A DNA stretch of 64,000 bases from NCBI RefSeq assembly GCF_002917095.1, contig NZ_PQGA01000020.1, positions 45,048 through 109,047 of the forward strand. Reading direction: 5' to 3'. The DNA is from Paraburkholderia eburnea. Its GTDB lineage: Bacteria; Pseudomonadota; Gammaproteobacteria; Burkholderiales; Burkholderiaceae. A program made the position numbers and the translations under genes. Of the stretch, positions 9,101-16,922 are shown in pieces (position 1 is the stretch's first letter; each line of letters opens with the position of its first letter). The notes under the pieces are model-generated. The model had not been told where the DNA came from. It saw nothing but the letters and a program-made list of their open reading frames with translations, and searched no databases.

Positions 9101-9263
9101 CGGCGGGCTGCGGGCCCTTCTGGCGGAACAGCAGGCCACCGGCGATTCCGCCCGCCATCCAGCCGAGTTCCGCGCCTTCTGCGATACCGGCAGGCCCGCC
9201 GATCAGGAAGCCGGCCGCACCACCAACCACTGCGCCGGCGGCGGACAGGACAAGCTGGCCCAT
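6120..9263 (-). CDS. Tail tip / host-specificity hub protein
   Basis: At 1047 residues this is the longest tail gene. The N-terminus is a glycine/alanine-rich hydrophobic segment (about 1-46). It is followed by a region typical of phage hub proteins (P-L-A-Y-G-I-Y-R-I-A-G-N, F-A-V-G-L-C-A-G-P-I-T-A-V, Y-R-G-L-A-Y-V-V-F-N-E-L-D-L). The middle contains a tail-3/TIM-barrel-like segment and the C-terminal end carries fibronectin-like beta repeats. Together with the three genes upstream (NlpC/P60, DUF2163, DUF2460) it forms the standard tail-tip cluster seen in phages and gene transfer agents. The stop lies four bases before the next start, so the genes are translated as a unit. Confidence 0.85.
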   Translation of the reverse strand: MGQLVLSAAGAVVGGAAGFLIGGPAGIAEGAELGWMAGGIAGGLLFRQKGPQPADIRIQDSAYGKPVPLAYGIYRIAGNIIWAGQPYVASSGGKGAGGKGPQQQKVSMSFAVGLCAGPITAVRRIWANGKLIYDVSNPSNFQAISGSNQMVTNFTVYPGDENQLPDPVMQAALGVNNTPAYRGLAYVVFNELDLSQWGNYLPSLSFEVVTAPAALATSSSASTYAYSTSLGTFFMAPCLSASGGIAMGYGYYFGYNGVTVANLSAYGAVQTQLLNWSGNRGGINMPLGYSDVPGIYTWPGWLHPDGSYDDMSLTGSMDLGFDGDEACFWRNGSDIFLSSSYTTSGRPIYRCDLSQQGLIVAQSTQLGEWHILGGSATHVYAFDDLTGHLFQFDRNTLAVTATYNGINFNANTGYVLTDDYIYTVGDNLAVSLFRPSQNTYTVLGYAPFGVSTMVAINENFFVFASGANLSSISLGYMWISQGQTFTTVGNAVSDLCNRAGLAASQVDVSQLTDMMNGYCVTNHSTTRSNLGPLMSTYFFDACDSGGVIRFVKRGAQPAGTFLYADLGASPNLADTANTTPVTETIAQEVDLPRSMQLTYPELGDDYNPNTQRAMRAYTNSNRDTVMQVPIVLAGSDAQARTQAMLWAAWVGRKTFQFTTGLAYLQYEPGDVMTLQGSNGESWTVRITRCQYDGQGSLLWAAALEEPDIYPGSSYTTQGGTALGFASQQIDYSGPTILSVLDIPPLRDADSTPGVYIAACGMASSWPGAAIDLSRDDVTFTQFAQITHASVMGYAAGALSSFGGGNLPDETNTVSIVLYEGALASCSYADFLAGANAAWLGGEILFFRNATQTAANTWTLSGLLRGRGGTEAAMTTHAAGERFVLLDPAAIVSMPIQTTDFGSTLYFETFLLNLFSGSPGAQVSLTPKNGRVMPLSPVYFMAAHGSASSTSDISLSWIRRARVRTQWLDGADVPLDESAENYTLTILNGSTTVRTVTVAGNGAGGAYTYTAANITADGFSTGATITFRVQQNSDQGVLGASATTTITR

Positions 9264-9695
9264 TCAGACGACTCCGGGGATGCGGTAGGCCGCGATCACG
9301 TGACGCCGGGTTTTTTCATCGAGGCGCGACTCGACCACGCGCCGGTTCGGAAGATACGCGTGGATGAAGTGATCGGCATCGGTCAGGATCGCCACGTGGA
9401 TCGGCGTCGCGTGCCACGCGAACAGCAGCACGTCGCCGCCTTGCGCATCTGCAAGGGGAACTCGCAACAGATGCGCTTCGAGTGTTCCACGCAGCCGGCC
9501 ATCCGGGCGGCGCCCGTAATCGGGCGCATCAGGCACGTCGAGGCCGACTGCGCGCGACACGCCGATCACAAGACCAATGCAGTCACAGGCGGTGCCCTTC
9601 AAGCGTCCCTGATGCTGGTACGGCGTGCCGAGCCAGTCGCGGGCTTCGGCGACGAACCGCACGCGCGCGATGGTCACCACGGCATGATCTTCCAT
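9264..9695 (-). CDS. NlpC/P60-type tail peptidoglycan hydrolase
   Basis: The 143-residue protein carries the NlpC/P60 catalytic pattern: Cys39 in A-C-D-C-I-G-L, a histidine in P-I-H-V-A-I-L, and a later H-A-Y segment. Such tail-tip peptidases cut stem peptides of the cell wall during DNA entry. It is the gp14-like member of the DUF2460-DUF2163-NlpC-hub cluster. Its stop adjoins the start of the hub gene and its ATG adjoins the stop of the DUF2163 gene. Confidence 0.9.
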   Translation of the reverse strand: MEDHAVVTIARVRFVAEARDWLGTPYQHQGRLKGTACDCIGLVIGVSRAVGLDVPDAPDYGRRPDGRLRGTLEAHLLRVPLADAQGGDVLLFAWHATPIHVAILTDADHFIHAYLPNRRVVESRLDEKTRRHVIAAYRIPGVV

Positions 9696-10778
9696 TCAGT
9701 TCCCCTGAGGCGAGAGCAGGAGGTCGGGGCCGGGGATATACGGCTCGCCACGGAAATGGACGATGTTGTTGTAGCGCGCGTAGCAGGTGCCAAGCTGCTT
9801 GTCGCAGCCGGCCGTGATCATGTACGTGTCGCCGACAGCGACCGGATACGGCATCGCCATCGCAAGCGTCACGACGCCCGGCGCGAACGCCTTGACCTCC
9901 ATGACGAAGCCCGCGTTCTGGCCGGTCAGCCACTTGACCTTGCCGAACGCGAAATACCCGACCGTGTAGTTGTAGCTGATGAAGATCTCACCACCGGCCT
10001 GTGCGCTATTGAACGTGTAGAGACCCGTAGTCGAGACCGTGTACTGCCCGGATCCGGTCCCGACACCATAGGTGGTGCCATGCGAATCGACGACCGAGAT
10101 CGTCGAAACGAACCCACCTCCGTTGGGAGGCACGACCTGGACCGTGAACGGCGAGCGTGTCGGGATCTTGTGGCCAGTCGTATCGGTATAGGCGACGACA
10201 GGCCCGGTCTGCGAGAGGCCGGGATCGTTCCAGCTGGTCGCGCTGTTCACGCTTGCGACCGTCCCGTTGAAGGTGAGCGACGTCACATCGACCGTGCATT
10301 TCGCGTCGCCAAGCTGCGCGCGGCAGGTCGGGCTGTACACGTCACCCTGCTCCTGCTGCATCAGCTGCGCCACACCGCGCATTTCGACCTGATAGGCGCC
10401 GTTCGTGATCGTCACCTGACCGAGTGTGCCGCTTGCCAGTGTCACGGCACCCGCCGACGGGGTCGTGTAGTCGACCAGCATGCAGGTCACCTGCGCGAAA
10501 TCCCACTGTCCGGACTCGAGCGAGGCCTGCGTGATGGTCGAACTGTCGAACACGGCCTGTACCTCGAGGTTCGAGGTGGAAAGGTCACTCGTGCTGTCGA
10601 TCTGCGAATGGGTGTAGCCGCCTGCCGACTGATACGTCAGGCCACCGTACGTGACGGGCTGGTCGAGGTCCGTGAACGCGAAGACCTGTCCATCTGTGCG
10701 GGTGATCTTCCAGAGCGTGCAGACGGTCTGCACCTCGGCCTGGAGCGTGGCGAGGAGGGCGGTGGGAATCGAACGCAT
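9696..10778 (-). CDS. DUF2163/BR0599-family baseplate hub protein
   Basis: The 360-residue protein begins with a DUF2163-type domain (T-L-W-K-I-T-R-T-D-G-Q-V-F-A-F-T-D) and ends with the BR0599-type region containing the conserved cysteines of C-D-K-Q-L-G-T-C-Y-A-R-Y-N-N and F-R-G-E-P-Y-I-P-G. Between them, at about residues 185-265, lies an extra beta-rich segment of phage Ig/FCCH type. Proteins of this family sit in the tail-tip complex next to the NlpC peptidase, as here. Confidence 0.85.
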   Translation of the reverse strand: MRSIPTALLATLQAEVQTVCTLWKITRTDGQVFAFTDLDQPVTYGGLTYQSAGGYTHSQIDSTSDLSTSNLEVQAVFDSSTITQASLESGQWDFAQVTCMLVDYTTPSAGAVTLASGTLGQVTITNGAYQVEMRGVAQLMQQEQGDVYSPTCRAQLGDAKCTVDVTSLTFNGTVASVNSATSWNDPGLSQTGPVVAYTDTTGHKIPTRSPFTVQVVPPNGGGFVSTISVVDSHGTTYGVGTGSGQYTVSTTGLYTFNSAQAGGEIFISYNYTVGYFAFGKVKWLTGQNAGFVMEVKAFAPGVVTLAMAMPYPVAVGDTYMITAGCDKQLGTCYARYNNIVHFRGEPYIPGPDLLLSPQGN

Positions 10779-10790
10779 GAAGATGGCGAA

Positions 10791-11414
10791 TTACGGGCGG
10801 ATCTCTATCAGGGGAATCGAGCTCCAGTCGACCAGCAGGTCGCCGACCGCACCATTGCGGTCCATGATCTGCTTCTTCATCTGGTCGACATCGAAGCGCA
10901 CGGGCACATCGAACTGCCCGGTCCACGTGAGCATGGGCGAGCCTGTCGGCGCCGGCGTGATCGTCACAAGGCCCGTGGTCGTGTCGAGCGCGACGCCCGT
11001 CGTGAGGGGCACGCCGGATTTGATAATCTGCACGCTGCCCGCCACCGGCTTCTGGATCAGCCGCGATTCAGTGAGCGCGCCGTTCGCATACAGCTTCGTC
11101 ATCTGGTAGACGCCACTGGTTGCGGTCGCAATCAGTACGCCGGCGCCGCCGTCGGAGTAATCGGTCCAGTCCTTGATACGAAAACCATATGCGCGTCCCT
11201 TGACCGTGCGAAAGAAGGCATCGAGCGTGGCGGTATCGGGGGCGTTCATCGTCCGGCGCCCGACCTCGAACTGGATACGCGCCTGCGTCCAGGCGGGGAT
11301 GCGAGCGTCGCGCCCGCTGTAGACCTGGTTGACGACGGTCAGGTACGTTGGGCCGACCGTGGCACCGAACGCGATGTTGTCCGGAAAGCGGGGCGATTCG
11401 AGAAACGTGGTCAT
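10791..11414 (-). CDS. DUF2460 distal tail protein
   Basis: The 207-residue protein has the DUF2460 signature: F-P-D-N-I-A-F-G near the start, then R-D-A-R-I-P-A-W and F-F-R-T-V-K-G-R-A-Y-G-F-R-I-K-D-W-T-D-Y. Members of the family are thought to connect the tail tube to the tip. The ATG at 11414 gives the family start MTTFLESPRFP; earlier codons in the frame encode arginine-rich sequence that belongs to the tape measure gene in another frame. It begins eight bases after the tape measure stop. Confidence 0.88.
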   Translation of the reverse strand: MTTFLESPRFPDNIAFGATVGPTYLTVVNQVYSGRDARIPAWTQARIQFEVGRRTMNAPDTATLDAFFRTVKGRAYGFRIKDWTDYSDGGAGVLIATATSGVYQMTKLYANGALTESRLIQKPVAGSVQIIKSGVPLTTGVALDTTTGLVTITPAPTGSPMLTWTGQFDVPVRFDVDQMKKQIMDRNGAVGDLLVDWSSIPLIEIRP

Positions 11415-11421
11415 CGCTGAA

Positions 11422-14238
11422 TCAACCGTTCCTTGCCATCGCGATGTTTGTCTGCCGCATGATGGCCTGCGCCTGCTGCTGCGCGCTCTGCCGGGTCGTG
11501 CCGGGCGGCACCGCAATATTCAGGTTGAACGTGTGGCCACCGCGCGCGGGACCGGATGACCCACCCGGGGTAACCGTACCGCCCTGGTTGCCCATCATGA
11601 GGAACGTGCGGTTCGCGACGGTCAGCAGCTCCGGTCCTTTCTCGTTGACCTCGTACAGGCCACCGGGCGACGTATCGCCGCCGGATGCCATATGAAACGG
11701 ATAGGTCAGCATGCTGCCGATATCGTCCGCCGCGACACTGAAATCGGGAGTCAATCCCATCAGGCCGGACTGCATGACATCGGTCGAAAAAGACGTTGCA
11801 CTGCCACCCGTCAGCCCAAGCAGTCCCATACCCCAGCTGAACAGCTGTCCAAGCCACCCGCCCGAACTGCTGCCGGAACCGGTGCCCGAGCCAATGCCGA
11901 ACAACTGGTTTGTCAGATCCTGCGCAATGATCCGCATGATGGCCTGCTCAATGCTATTAGCCATATCGAGGAATTCCTGCCGCAGTGTCTTCGTGCGCGT
12001 GATCGTGTTGTCGAGCATGTTCGCGAACGAGTTGGCGAACACGTCGGAGATAGACTTGCCGAGGACGTTGCTCGAGGCAGACAGTTGCTGGACTTGCAGG
12101 CCGAACTGCTGCGCCTGAAGATCGAGTTGCGGCAGGCCCGAGTTCGATGCGATGCCCTGCATCTGCTGCTGGATCTGCGCAAGCTGCTGCGCGGCCTGCT
12201 GGCGAAGCTGGCCGAGTTCGATCATGCCGGCAACGGCACCTTTCTCGCCTGTCTCCTGTGCGACGGCCAGTTCCTTCTCCGCGAGGGTAAGCCGTTGGGT
12301 GATCTGCTCAGCTTCCTGCTTCAGCGAATTCATCTGCGCCTGTGCGACCGCTGCATTGCGTGCCTGTGCCAGCGTAGCGAGCGTGTCGGTGTCGCCAGAG
12401 AGCGTCGCCTCGCGCTGTAGATGACCGTGCTCACGATCGAAGTCCGCGCCCGCCGTCCGCCCCGGATCACGGTCGAGCTTGCCGAGTTCCGAGTTCAGCT
12501 TCTCAACCTCGTCCCGGTATTTACGCGTATCCTCTGTCTGCCTCTCGGTCAATTCTGACAAGCGCTCCGACGACTGCAGTAGCGCCTGCTGTTCGTCGTT
12601 GCGCAGCGCGTTCGCCCGGTTCGTCAGCGTGACGCGGGTCCGGGCATCGGCCGTGCGCTTTGCCGCGCCTTCGACGATCGTGATCTGCTGATCGTAGAGT
12701 GTGCGGATCTGAGCGTTGTACTGCTCGATCGCGGCCTTCGACTGGTCGTAGTACGCCTGCTCGCTGATGTGGTCATCGCGATATGCGAGTTCCAGCTGTT
12801 TCTGCCGATCCTGCAGCAACCGGGACTGCGAGGTGATCTGTTCCTGGATCGGCTGGGTCTGCGCGTCGAGATTCGCGCGGTCGAGTCCCGCGCCGCTCCC
12901 ATGGCTGTATTCCTTGCGGATACGCTCCTGCATCGCGGCGATGTCGGTGCGTGAGGCGCCCGCCTGCTGGCCGACACGAGCGGCTTCGTCGAGTTCTTCC
13001 TTCAGGCGCTCCGCGCCGACCTTGTGCGCCTTCGAGAGCTCGTCCCAGCGCGTCTTCGCCGCGACGACCATCTCATCGGTGTGCGCCTTATAGGCCGCCA
13101 GTGACGCCGCATCCTGCTGGCGACGCGCGAGTGATGTGGCTGCCGACTGCTGGCGAGTCAGGTCGTCGTAACTCCCGCCCGCTTCAAGTCCGCCGAGTCC
13201 CTCGCCAACGCCAAGTGCATAGGATGTGTCGGTCTGCCCCGAGCGCTTCGCAGCGAGCGTCCGGTTGATGCGAGCGGCCGTTTCCGCTGCCGTCTCAGCT
13301 CGACCCACCGACATCAGCGCGTCGGCAGCATCGCTGATGGCGGATTTGACGCCGCGCCACGCGCGCTCGATGTAACCGAGGTTCTCCGTCGCTGCGTTGC
13401 CAAGGTGCTGGTAGAGCGCCGTTGAGGCAACCTCCATCGCCTTTTCCTGCTGTCCGGCCTGCTCGAGCGCCTTGATGTGGTCGTACAGCGCGCCGTCGAC
13501 GAAGTGATACTGCCTGTTCGCATCGAGTGCCCATTTCAGCACGCCGTCCGACATGCCGGCGAACTGGCGCACGATCTCCTGCGCATTCTGGCCGGTGGCG
13601 ACCTGCAGTCGGGTGGCGGCAAGCGCGACGGATTCGAGCGCCCCTGAACTGATGCGCCCGGACGAGATCAGTGCCTGCGTGATCTCGCGCGCATTGCCGA
13701 TCGTGGCACCCGTGGCATCGGCGACACTGCGTGACAGTCGGTTATAGCTCGCTTCGGTCTGGCCGGCGTAGTTGCTGGTCAGCATGATCGAGCGTGCGAA
13801 CTGGGCCGACTCCATCGCGCCCTTGATTACCATTGCGGCAAAGCCGGCAACGGCTGCAGTAAGCCCTGCGATCGCAATGCCTGCCGGGGATGCGAGCTTC
13901 GACATGATGTCGATACGCTCGCCCAGCACCATGAGCGATCCTGCCGCGCGCTTGAAGTTGCCGGTGGCCAGTTCATGGGCGAGCACCAGCATCTCGCGCC
14001 GCGCACCGACCGATGCGTGGCCGACCCGTTCGATGCTGGCTGCGGCTTCCTCGGCGCCCTGTACGCGCTGGATCGCACGCCCGGCCGTGGCGACGCCCTG
14101 GATGTTGTCGGATGTACGGGAGGCGGCCGCATCCATGCGGCGCATCGCAGACTCGACGATCTGCTGCAGGCGCCCCATGTCTTCCTGCGTGCGGGCGACG
14201 TTGCCCTGCAGTTCGAGTACGAGGGAGCCGAGCGACAT
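11422..14238 (-). CDS. Tail tape measure protein
   Basis: The 938-residue protein determines tail length and fills the tail tube. It begins with a heptad-rich helix (about 1-75), then a lambda-H-like region with L-A-H-E-L-A-T-G-N-F-K-R-A-A-G-S-L. Long coiled-coil segments rich in Glu, Gln and Arg follow (about 380-780). The C-terminus is glycine-rich, with S-D-V-F-A-N-S-F-A-N-M-L-D as in lambda-family tape measures and M-A-S-G-G near the end. Length and position between the tail chaperones and DUF2460 are as expected. Confidence 0.93.
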   Translation of the reverse strand: MSLGSLVLELQGNVARTQEDMGRLQQIVESAMRRMDAAASRTSDNIQGVATAGRAIQRVQGAEEAAASIERVGHASVGARREMLVLAHELATGNFKRAAGSLMVLGERIDIMSKLASPAGIAIAGLTAAVAGFAAMVIKGAMESAQFARSIMLTSNYAGQTEASYNRLSRSVADATGATIGNAREITQALISSGRISSGALESVALAATRLQVATGQNAQEIVRQFAGMSDGVLKWALDANRQYHFVDGALYDHIKALEQAGQQEKAMEVASTALYQHLGNAATENLGYIERAWRGVKSAISDAADALMSVGRAETAAETAARINRTLAAKRSGQTDTSYALGVGEGLGGLEAGGSYDDLTRQQSAATSLARRQQDAASLAAYKAHTDEMVVAAKTRWDELSKAHKVGAERLKEELDEAARVGQQAGASRTDIAAMQERIRKEYSHGSGAGLDRANLDAQTQPIQEQITSQSRLLQDRQKQLELAYRDDHISEQAYYDQSKAAIEQYNAQIRTLYDQQITIVEGAAKRTADARTRVTLTNRANALRNDEQQALLQSSERLSELTERQTEDTRKYRDEVEKLNSELGKLDRDPGRTAGADFDREHGHLQREATLSGDTDTLATLAQARNAAVAQAQMNSLKQEAEQITQRLTLAEKELAVAQETGEKGAVAGMIELGQLRQQAAQQLAQIQQQMQGIASNSGLPQLDLQAQQFGLQVQQLSASSNVLGKSISDVFANSFANMLDNTITRTKTLRQEFLDMANSIEQAIMRIIAQDLTNQLFGIGSGTGSGSSSGGWLGQLFSWGMGLLGLTGGSATSFSTDVMQSGLMGLTPDFSVAADDIGSMLTYPFHMASGGDTSPGGLYEVNEKGPELLTVANRTFLMMGNQGGTVTPGGSSGPARGGHTFNLNIAVPPGTTRQSAQQQAQAIMRQTNIAMARNG

Positions 14239-14245
14239 AGGTCGA

Positions 14246-14524
14246 TTACGTGCGGTTGAAAACCAGTTTCAGGATCGTGGCGGACTGCTGCTCGGGGTCG
14301 TCGAAGAAGATCGGTTTCTCCTCGACGCGCGGCAGGTAGGGCATGAAGTCACTCGCACGGTAGGGCTTGGGCAAGGTACGGTTGCCGTGATTGCCGACGG
14401 CGGCGGCGATGATGCCGGCACGCAGATCGGCTCGTGCCTCACCAATCGCCTCGATGCGCTCGAAGGCCATCCATTCGGTCAGCTCACTGCTGTCGAGATT
14501 GGCCAGCAGTTGCCGGACCGTCAT
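14246..14524 (-). CDS. Tail assembly protein T-like, also the tail of a G-T frameshift fusion
   Basis: The 92-residue frame has an ATG at 14524 that overlaps the TGA of the upstream chaperone (ATGA). It resembles lambda gpT/DUF4035 proteins. The slippery heptamer A-AAA-AAC at 14584-14578 lies in frame in the upstream gene, and a -1 shift there enters exactly this frame with no stop between. It is therefore probably made mainly as the C-terminal part of a fusion that binds tape measure and tube subunits during tail assembly. Independent initiation at 14524 is possible. Confidence 0.85.
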   Translation of the reverse strand: MTVRQLLANLDSSELTEWMAFERIEAIGEARADLRAGIIAAAVGNHGNRTLPKPYRASDFMPYLPRVEEKPIFFDDPEQQSATILKLVFNRT

Positions 14525-14940
14525 GCCGAGGGCTGCGGCGAGCCGGAAGCAGAAGCGTCGGGCTGGCCGCTCACGGAGTTTTTTTCCGCGTCCGCCACGG
14601 CGTCCTTCGACAGGCCGTTGATGCGCTGCGCGGTGACGAACAGGCGCTCGATCACGGCCGCGTTCTTGCCCACAAGCGCTGACAGGTCATCCGGTGTGAA
14701 GAGCGGCGTGCCGGTCTCATCGACCGCCGTGAAGATCACGAGCTTCGCGCGCATGTTCTCGGTATCGATCGTGTACCGGCCCGACACGTCCTTCGTCATC
14801 AGGCTGGTTTCATAGGCGTCGCGTTGCGCGCCCGTCATCGAACGGATGATGACGGCGCCGCCCCATTCGGGCACGTCGACGGTAACGGTTGCGAGGTCAT
14901 TGGCCGCAAGGATGGCGGCACGATTCAGGATCGTGGACAT
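14521..14940 (-). CDS. Tail assembly chaperone, G-like
   Basis: The 139-residue protein lies between the tail tube and tape measure genes, the invariant place of tail chaperones. It starts MSTILNRAAI and contains an alpha/beta region with M-T-G-A-Q-R-D-A-Y-E and L-S-A-L-V-G-K-N. It ends in a Ser/Gly/Pro tail after the frameshift site. The ATG at 14940 is chosen over an upstream start at 14982, since the extra residues overlap the upstream tube gene and do not look like this family. About 19 residues after the slippery site it stops; shifted ribosomes continue into the T-like frame. Confidence 0.88.
   Translation of the reverse strand: MSTILNRAAILAANDLATVTVDVPEWGGAVIIRSMTGAQRDAYETSLMTKDVSGRYTIDTENMRAKLVIFTAVDETGTPLFTPDDLSALVGKNAAVIERLFVTAQRINGLSKDAVADAEKNSVSGQPDASASGSPQPSA
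14578..14584 (-). promoter_or_regulatory. Programmed -1 ribosomal frameshift site (A AAA AAC)
   Basis: Reading on the minus strand, the in-frame codons are GAA AAA AAC, which contain the heptamer A AAA AAC in the correct phase for simultaneous tRNA slippage. After a -1 shift the reading continues L-R-E-R-P and on without stop into the T-like frame. This reproduces the lambda G/GT arrangement and sets the ratio of the two tail chaperones. Confidence 0.9.
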
Positions 14941-14974
14941 GGAAGTTCCGTGGTGAGGTGACAGGAAGCGGAGA

Positions 14975-15610
14975 TCACACAATCGTGATCGGGCCGGTGA
15001 TGATCAGGTTGACGGTGGCGGTTAGCAGCTTGTCCACACCGCCATCCCAGGGGAACGATTCGACGAACGCGGTGAAGGTGGCGGTGTGGCCGTTGGGCAG
15101 CGTGAGCCGGTAATTCGCGAGCGCGCTGCTCGCCTTCAACGTTTGCAAGGCGAGCTGGCCGGCATCAGTGAGATCGATATCGACGTCGAAGCTGAAATTG
15201 CCTGGATCCTGCAGACCCGCGCGGTATTCCTTTGCGAGCGACGCCAGGTTCGTCGCGTCGAGCTTCGAGGTCTTGCCGTCGAATCCCTTGATGGTCTTGA
15301 AGTTGCCGATCGGCGTCCAGGTAACGGGTGCGGCCGTGCCCCCTGAGGTCCACGATGCACCGCCCGTCGAGTTGTAGTTGACGGCGAACGTATTCGGCGT
15401 CACGTTGGTCACGACGAATGACTGGCCGTTGAGGCCCGTCTCGCCGCCGACGCCGGCGAACGACACCACGTCGCCGTTCGTGAATCCGTGCGCGGTCGCC
15501 TCGATGATGGTGGGGTAGCCGAGAATGATTCCGGTGATACTGACGGCGGCGCCCGCGCCGCCCGACACGGCGAACGACGAGCCCTGCGACGAAATGGCAG
15601 TCGAGGTCAT
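14975..15610 (-). CDS. Major tail tube protein
   Basis: The 211-residue protein lies directly before the tail chaperones. Its second half (I-G-N-F-K-T-I-K-G-F-D-G-K-T-S-K-L-D-A-T-N-L and F-D-V-D-I-D-L) fits lambda V-type tail tube subunits. Residues about 30-90 form an inserted beta module with H-G-F-T-N-G-D-V-V, the pattern of phage E1-FCCH-like domains. The subunits would stack to form the non-contractile tail tube. Confidence 0.85.
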   Translation of the reverse strand: MTSTAISSQGSSFAVSGGAGAAVSITGIILGYPTIIEATAHGFTNGDVVSFAGVGGETGLNGQSFVVTNVTPNTFAVNYNSTGGASWTSGGTAAPVTWTPIGNFKTIKGFDGKTSKLDATNLASLAKEYRAGLQDPGNFSFDVDIDLTDAGQLALQTLKASSALANYRLTLPNGHTATFTAFVESFPWDGGVDKLLTATVNLIITGPITIV

Positions 15611-15655
15611 GGATGTGACTCCAGAGGGAAAGAAAACACGGAAAGCAGAAGCAGG

Positions 15656-16009
15656 TCAGTCGTGCCAGACGGAAAACGTCTGCACGACACGGAAAGCTTT
15701 GACGTCGGATTCGTACAGGTCCTGCTCATGCTGCAAGACGTTCTGGATGCTCCACGACTGGAACGCAGCAGCCACGGCCGAAGCTGTCGCCACGGCGTCG
15801 GCATACGTGTAGCCCCAGGACGAGATCTCGAAGAGCGTGTTGTTGATCGGGGGCGAGCCGTTGCCGGAAAGCGTGTTGCAGACCGGACTCGCGAGGCGCC
15901 GGTAGACGATGTACGGGTATGTGTTGTCCTGCAGTTGCACCTGGGGTGAGGCTCCACCGGCGGCGAGCGGCTGCAGGAGTGTGGCGACCTGCTCCTGGAT
16001 CGTGGTCAT
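15656..16009 (-). CDS. DUF3168 tail completion/terminator protein
   Basis: The 117-residue protein has the DUF3168 pattern: Y-P-Y-I-V-Y-R-R early, an S-S-W-G-Y-T-Y-A-D-A central strand and V-V-Q-T-F-S-V-W near the end. Members cap the tail tube where it meets the head (gpU-like). Its ATG overlaps the TGA of the upstream HK97 gp10-like gene by four bases. This is the usual order head closure, gp10, DUF3168, tube. Confidence 0.85.
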   Translation of the reverse strand: MTTIQEQVATLLQPLAAGGASPQVQLQDNTYPYIVYRRLASPVCNTLSGNGSPPINNTLFEISSWGYTYADAVATASAVAAAFQSWSIQNVLQHEQDLYESDVKAFRVVQTFSVWHD

Positions 16010-16566
16010 TTCATCGTCAGACCGAGGTTGGCCGCTTCTTTTGGAATGCGGGCTGCGAGGTAACCGATCATGGCCTGGATCGCCTGATCCTTCGCAATCG
16101 CAAATGCCGGCCGCATAAAGGAGCGTGGTTCAACCCAGATCGCGTTGGGCATCGCCTTGACCGCCGCACGATGTGCCTTCAGCGACATACCCTTTGGACG
16201 CGGCGGGACATAGGCGTGGCCGAACTCCAGCCACGTCCAGTAGTAGGCGTCGAGATTTTTGACCCGGCCGCGCAGGACCTTGACCTGATTCTTCCGGCCG
16301 CGCCGTACGCCGACGTAGAACACCTGCAGCAGTTCGTTCGAGCGCTCGGGGATCTGCTTCTGGTAGATCGCGCGCCGGATGCGTCCGGGATCCTGGCGTG
16401 GATCGTCGCCCTCGTAGACCGGCGCAAACACAACCGCCTGCTGGCGCAGCACGGTGGCGCCTGCATTGACCGCGCCGCGTAGCACGTTGCGACCGATATT
16501 GCGGGGCAGCTGCTCGAGCGCCTTGGCAAACTCGTCCAGCCCCTTGATGCACCGGAGTTCAGCCAT
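16006..16566 (-). CDS. HK97 gp10-like head-tail protein
   Basis: The 186-residue protein begins with the family pattern (L-D-E-F-A-K-A-L-E-Q-L-P followed by a long helix with A-G-A-T-V-L-R-Q-Q-A). It later has Y-Y-W-T-W-L-E-F-G and P-R-S-F-M-R-P-A, both typical of HK97 gp10 minor tail or completion proteins. It overlaps the head closure gene by eight bases upstream and the DUF3168 gene by four bases downstream. Confidence 0.88.
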   Translation of the reverse strand: MAELRCIKGLDEFAKALEQLPRNIGRNVLRGAVNAGATVLRQQAVVFAPVYEGDDPRQDPGRIRRAIYQKQIPERSNELLQVFYVGVRRGRKNQVKVLRGRVKNLDAYYWTWLEFGHAYVPPRPKGMSLKAHRAAVKAMPNAIWVEPRSFMRPAFAIAKDQAIQAMIGYLAARIPKEAANLGLTMK

Positions 16567-16912
16567 TCGTCAGTCCCTCGCTCGCGAGCAGTTCGATGCT
16601 CCGGTTAGATTCATCGATGTTCAGCGCAGCATTGATGTCGAAGATCCGGCTGGCGTAGACGATGCGGTATGTGGCCGCGACGCGAGGATCAGCAAAGATC
16701 GCGTCGTACCGGACCGTGAAACGGTGGGAGACATCCGTTGAGATCGATTGCGCGGCTGCACGCTCGCTGCCGCTCAGCGCCTCGATGTACGCATAGACCG
16801 ACTTGATGGTCGTCCACGCCTCGACCTGTTGGCCGAAGCTGTCTCGGGTTGTGCTGCGCTGCTGGATGGCCATCAGCCGGTTCAGCTGGCCCGCTCGCAT
16901 CTGCGTGGTCAT
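16559..16912 (-). CDS. Head closure protein (head-tail adaptor)
   Basis: The 117-residue protein starts M-R-A-G-Q-L-N-R-L-M-A-I-Q-Q-R after four residues and continues D-S-F-G-Q-Q-V-E-A-W. Both are standard for SPP1 gp16/HK97-type head closure proteins, which plug the portal side of the head. The ATG at 16912 begins this pattern. The gene follows the connector by ten bases. Confidence 0.88.
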   Translation of the reverse strand: MTTQMRAGQLNRLMAIQQRSTTRDSFGQQVEAWTTIKSVYAYIEALSGSERAAAQSISTDVSHRFTVRYDAIFADPRVAATYRIVYASRIFDINAALNIDESNRSIELLASEGLTNG

Positions 16913-16922
16913 GGCAGCCTCA

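Noticed and set aside
9300..11420. A 706-residue open frame on the plus strand opposite the tail-tip genes
   Set aside because: It is antisense to four clearly recognised tail genes and is arginine/histidine/aspartate-rich, the mark of a shadow frame in high-GC DNA.
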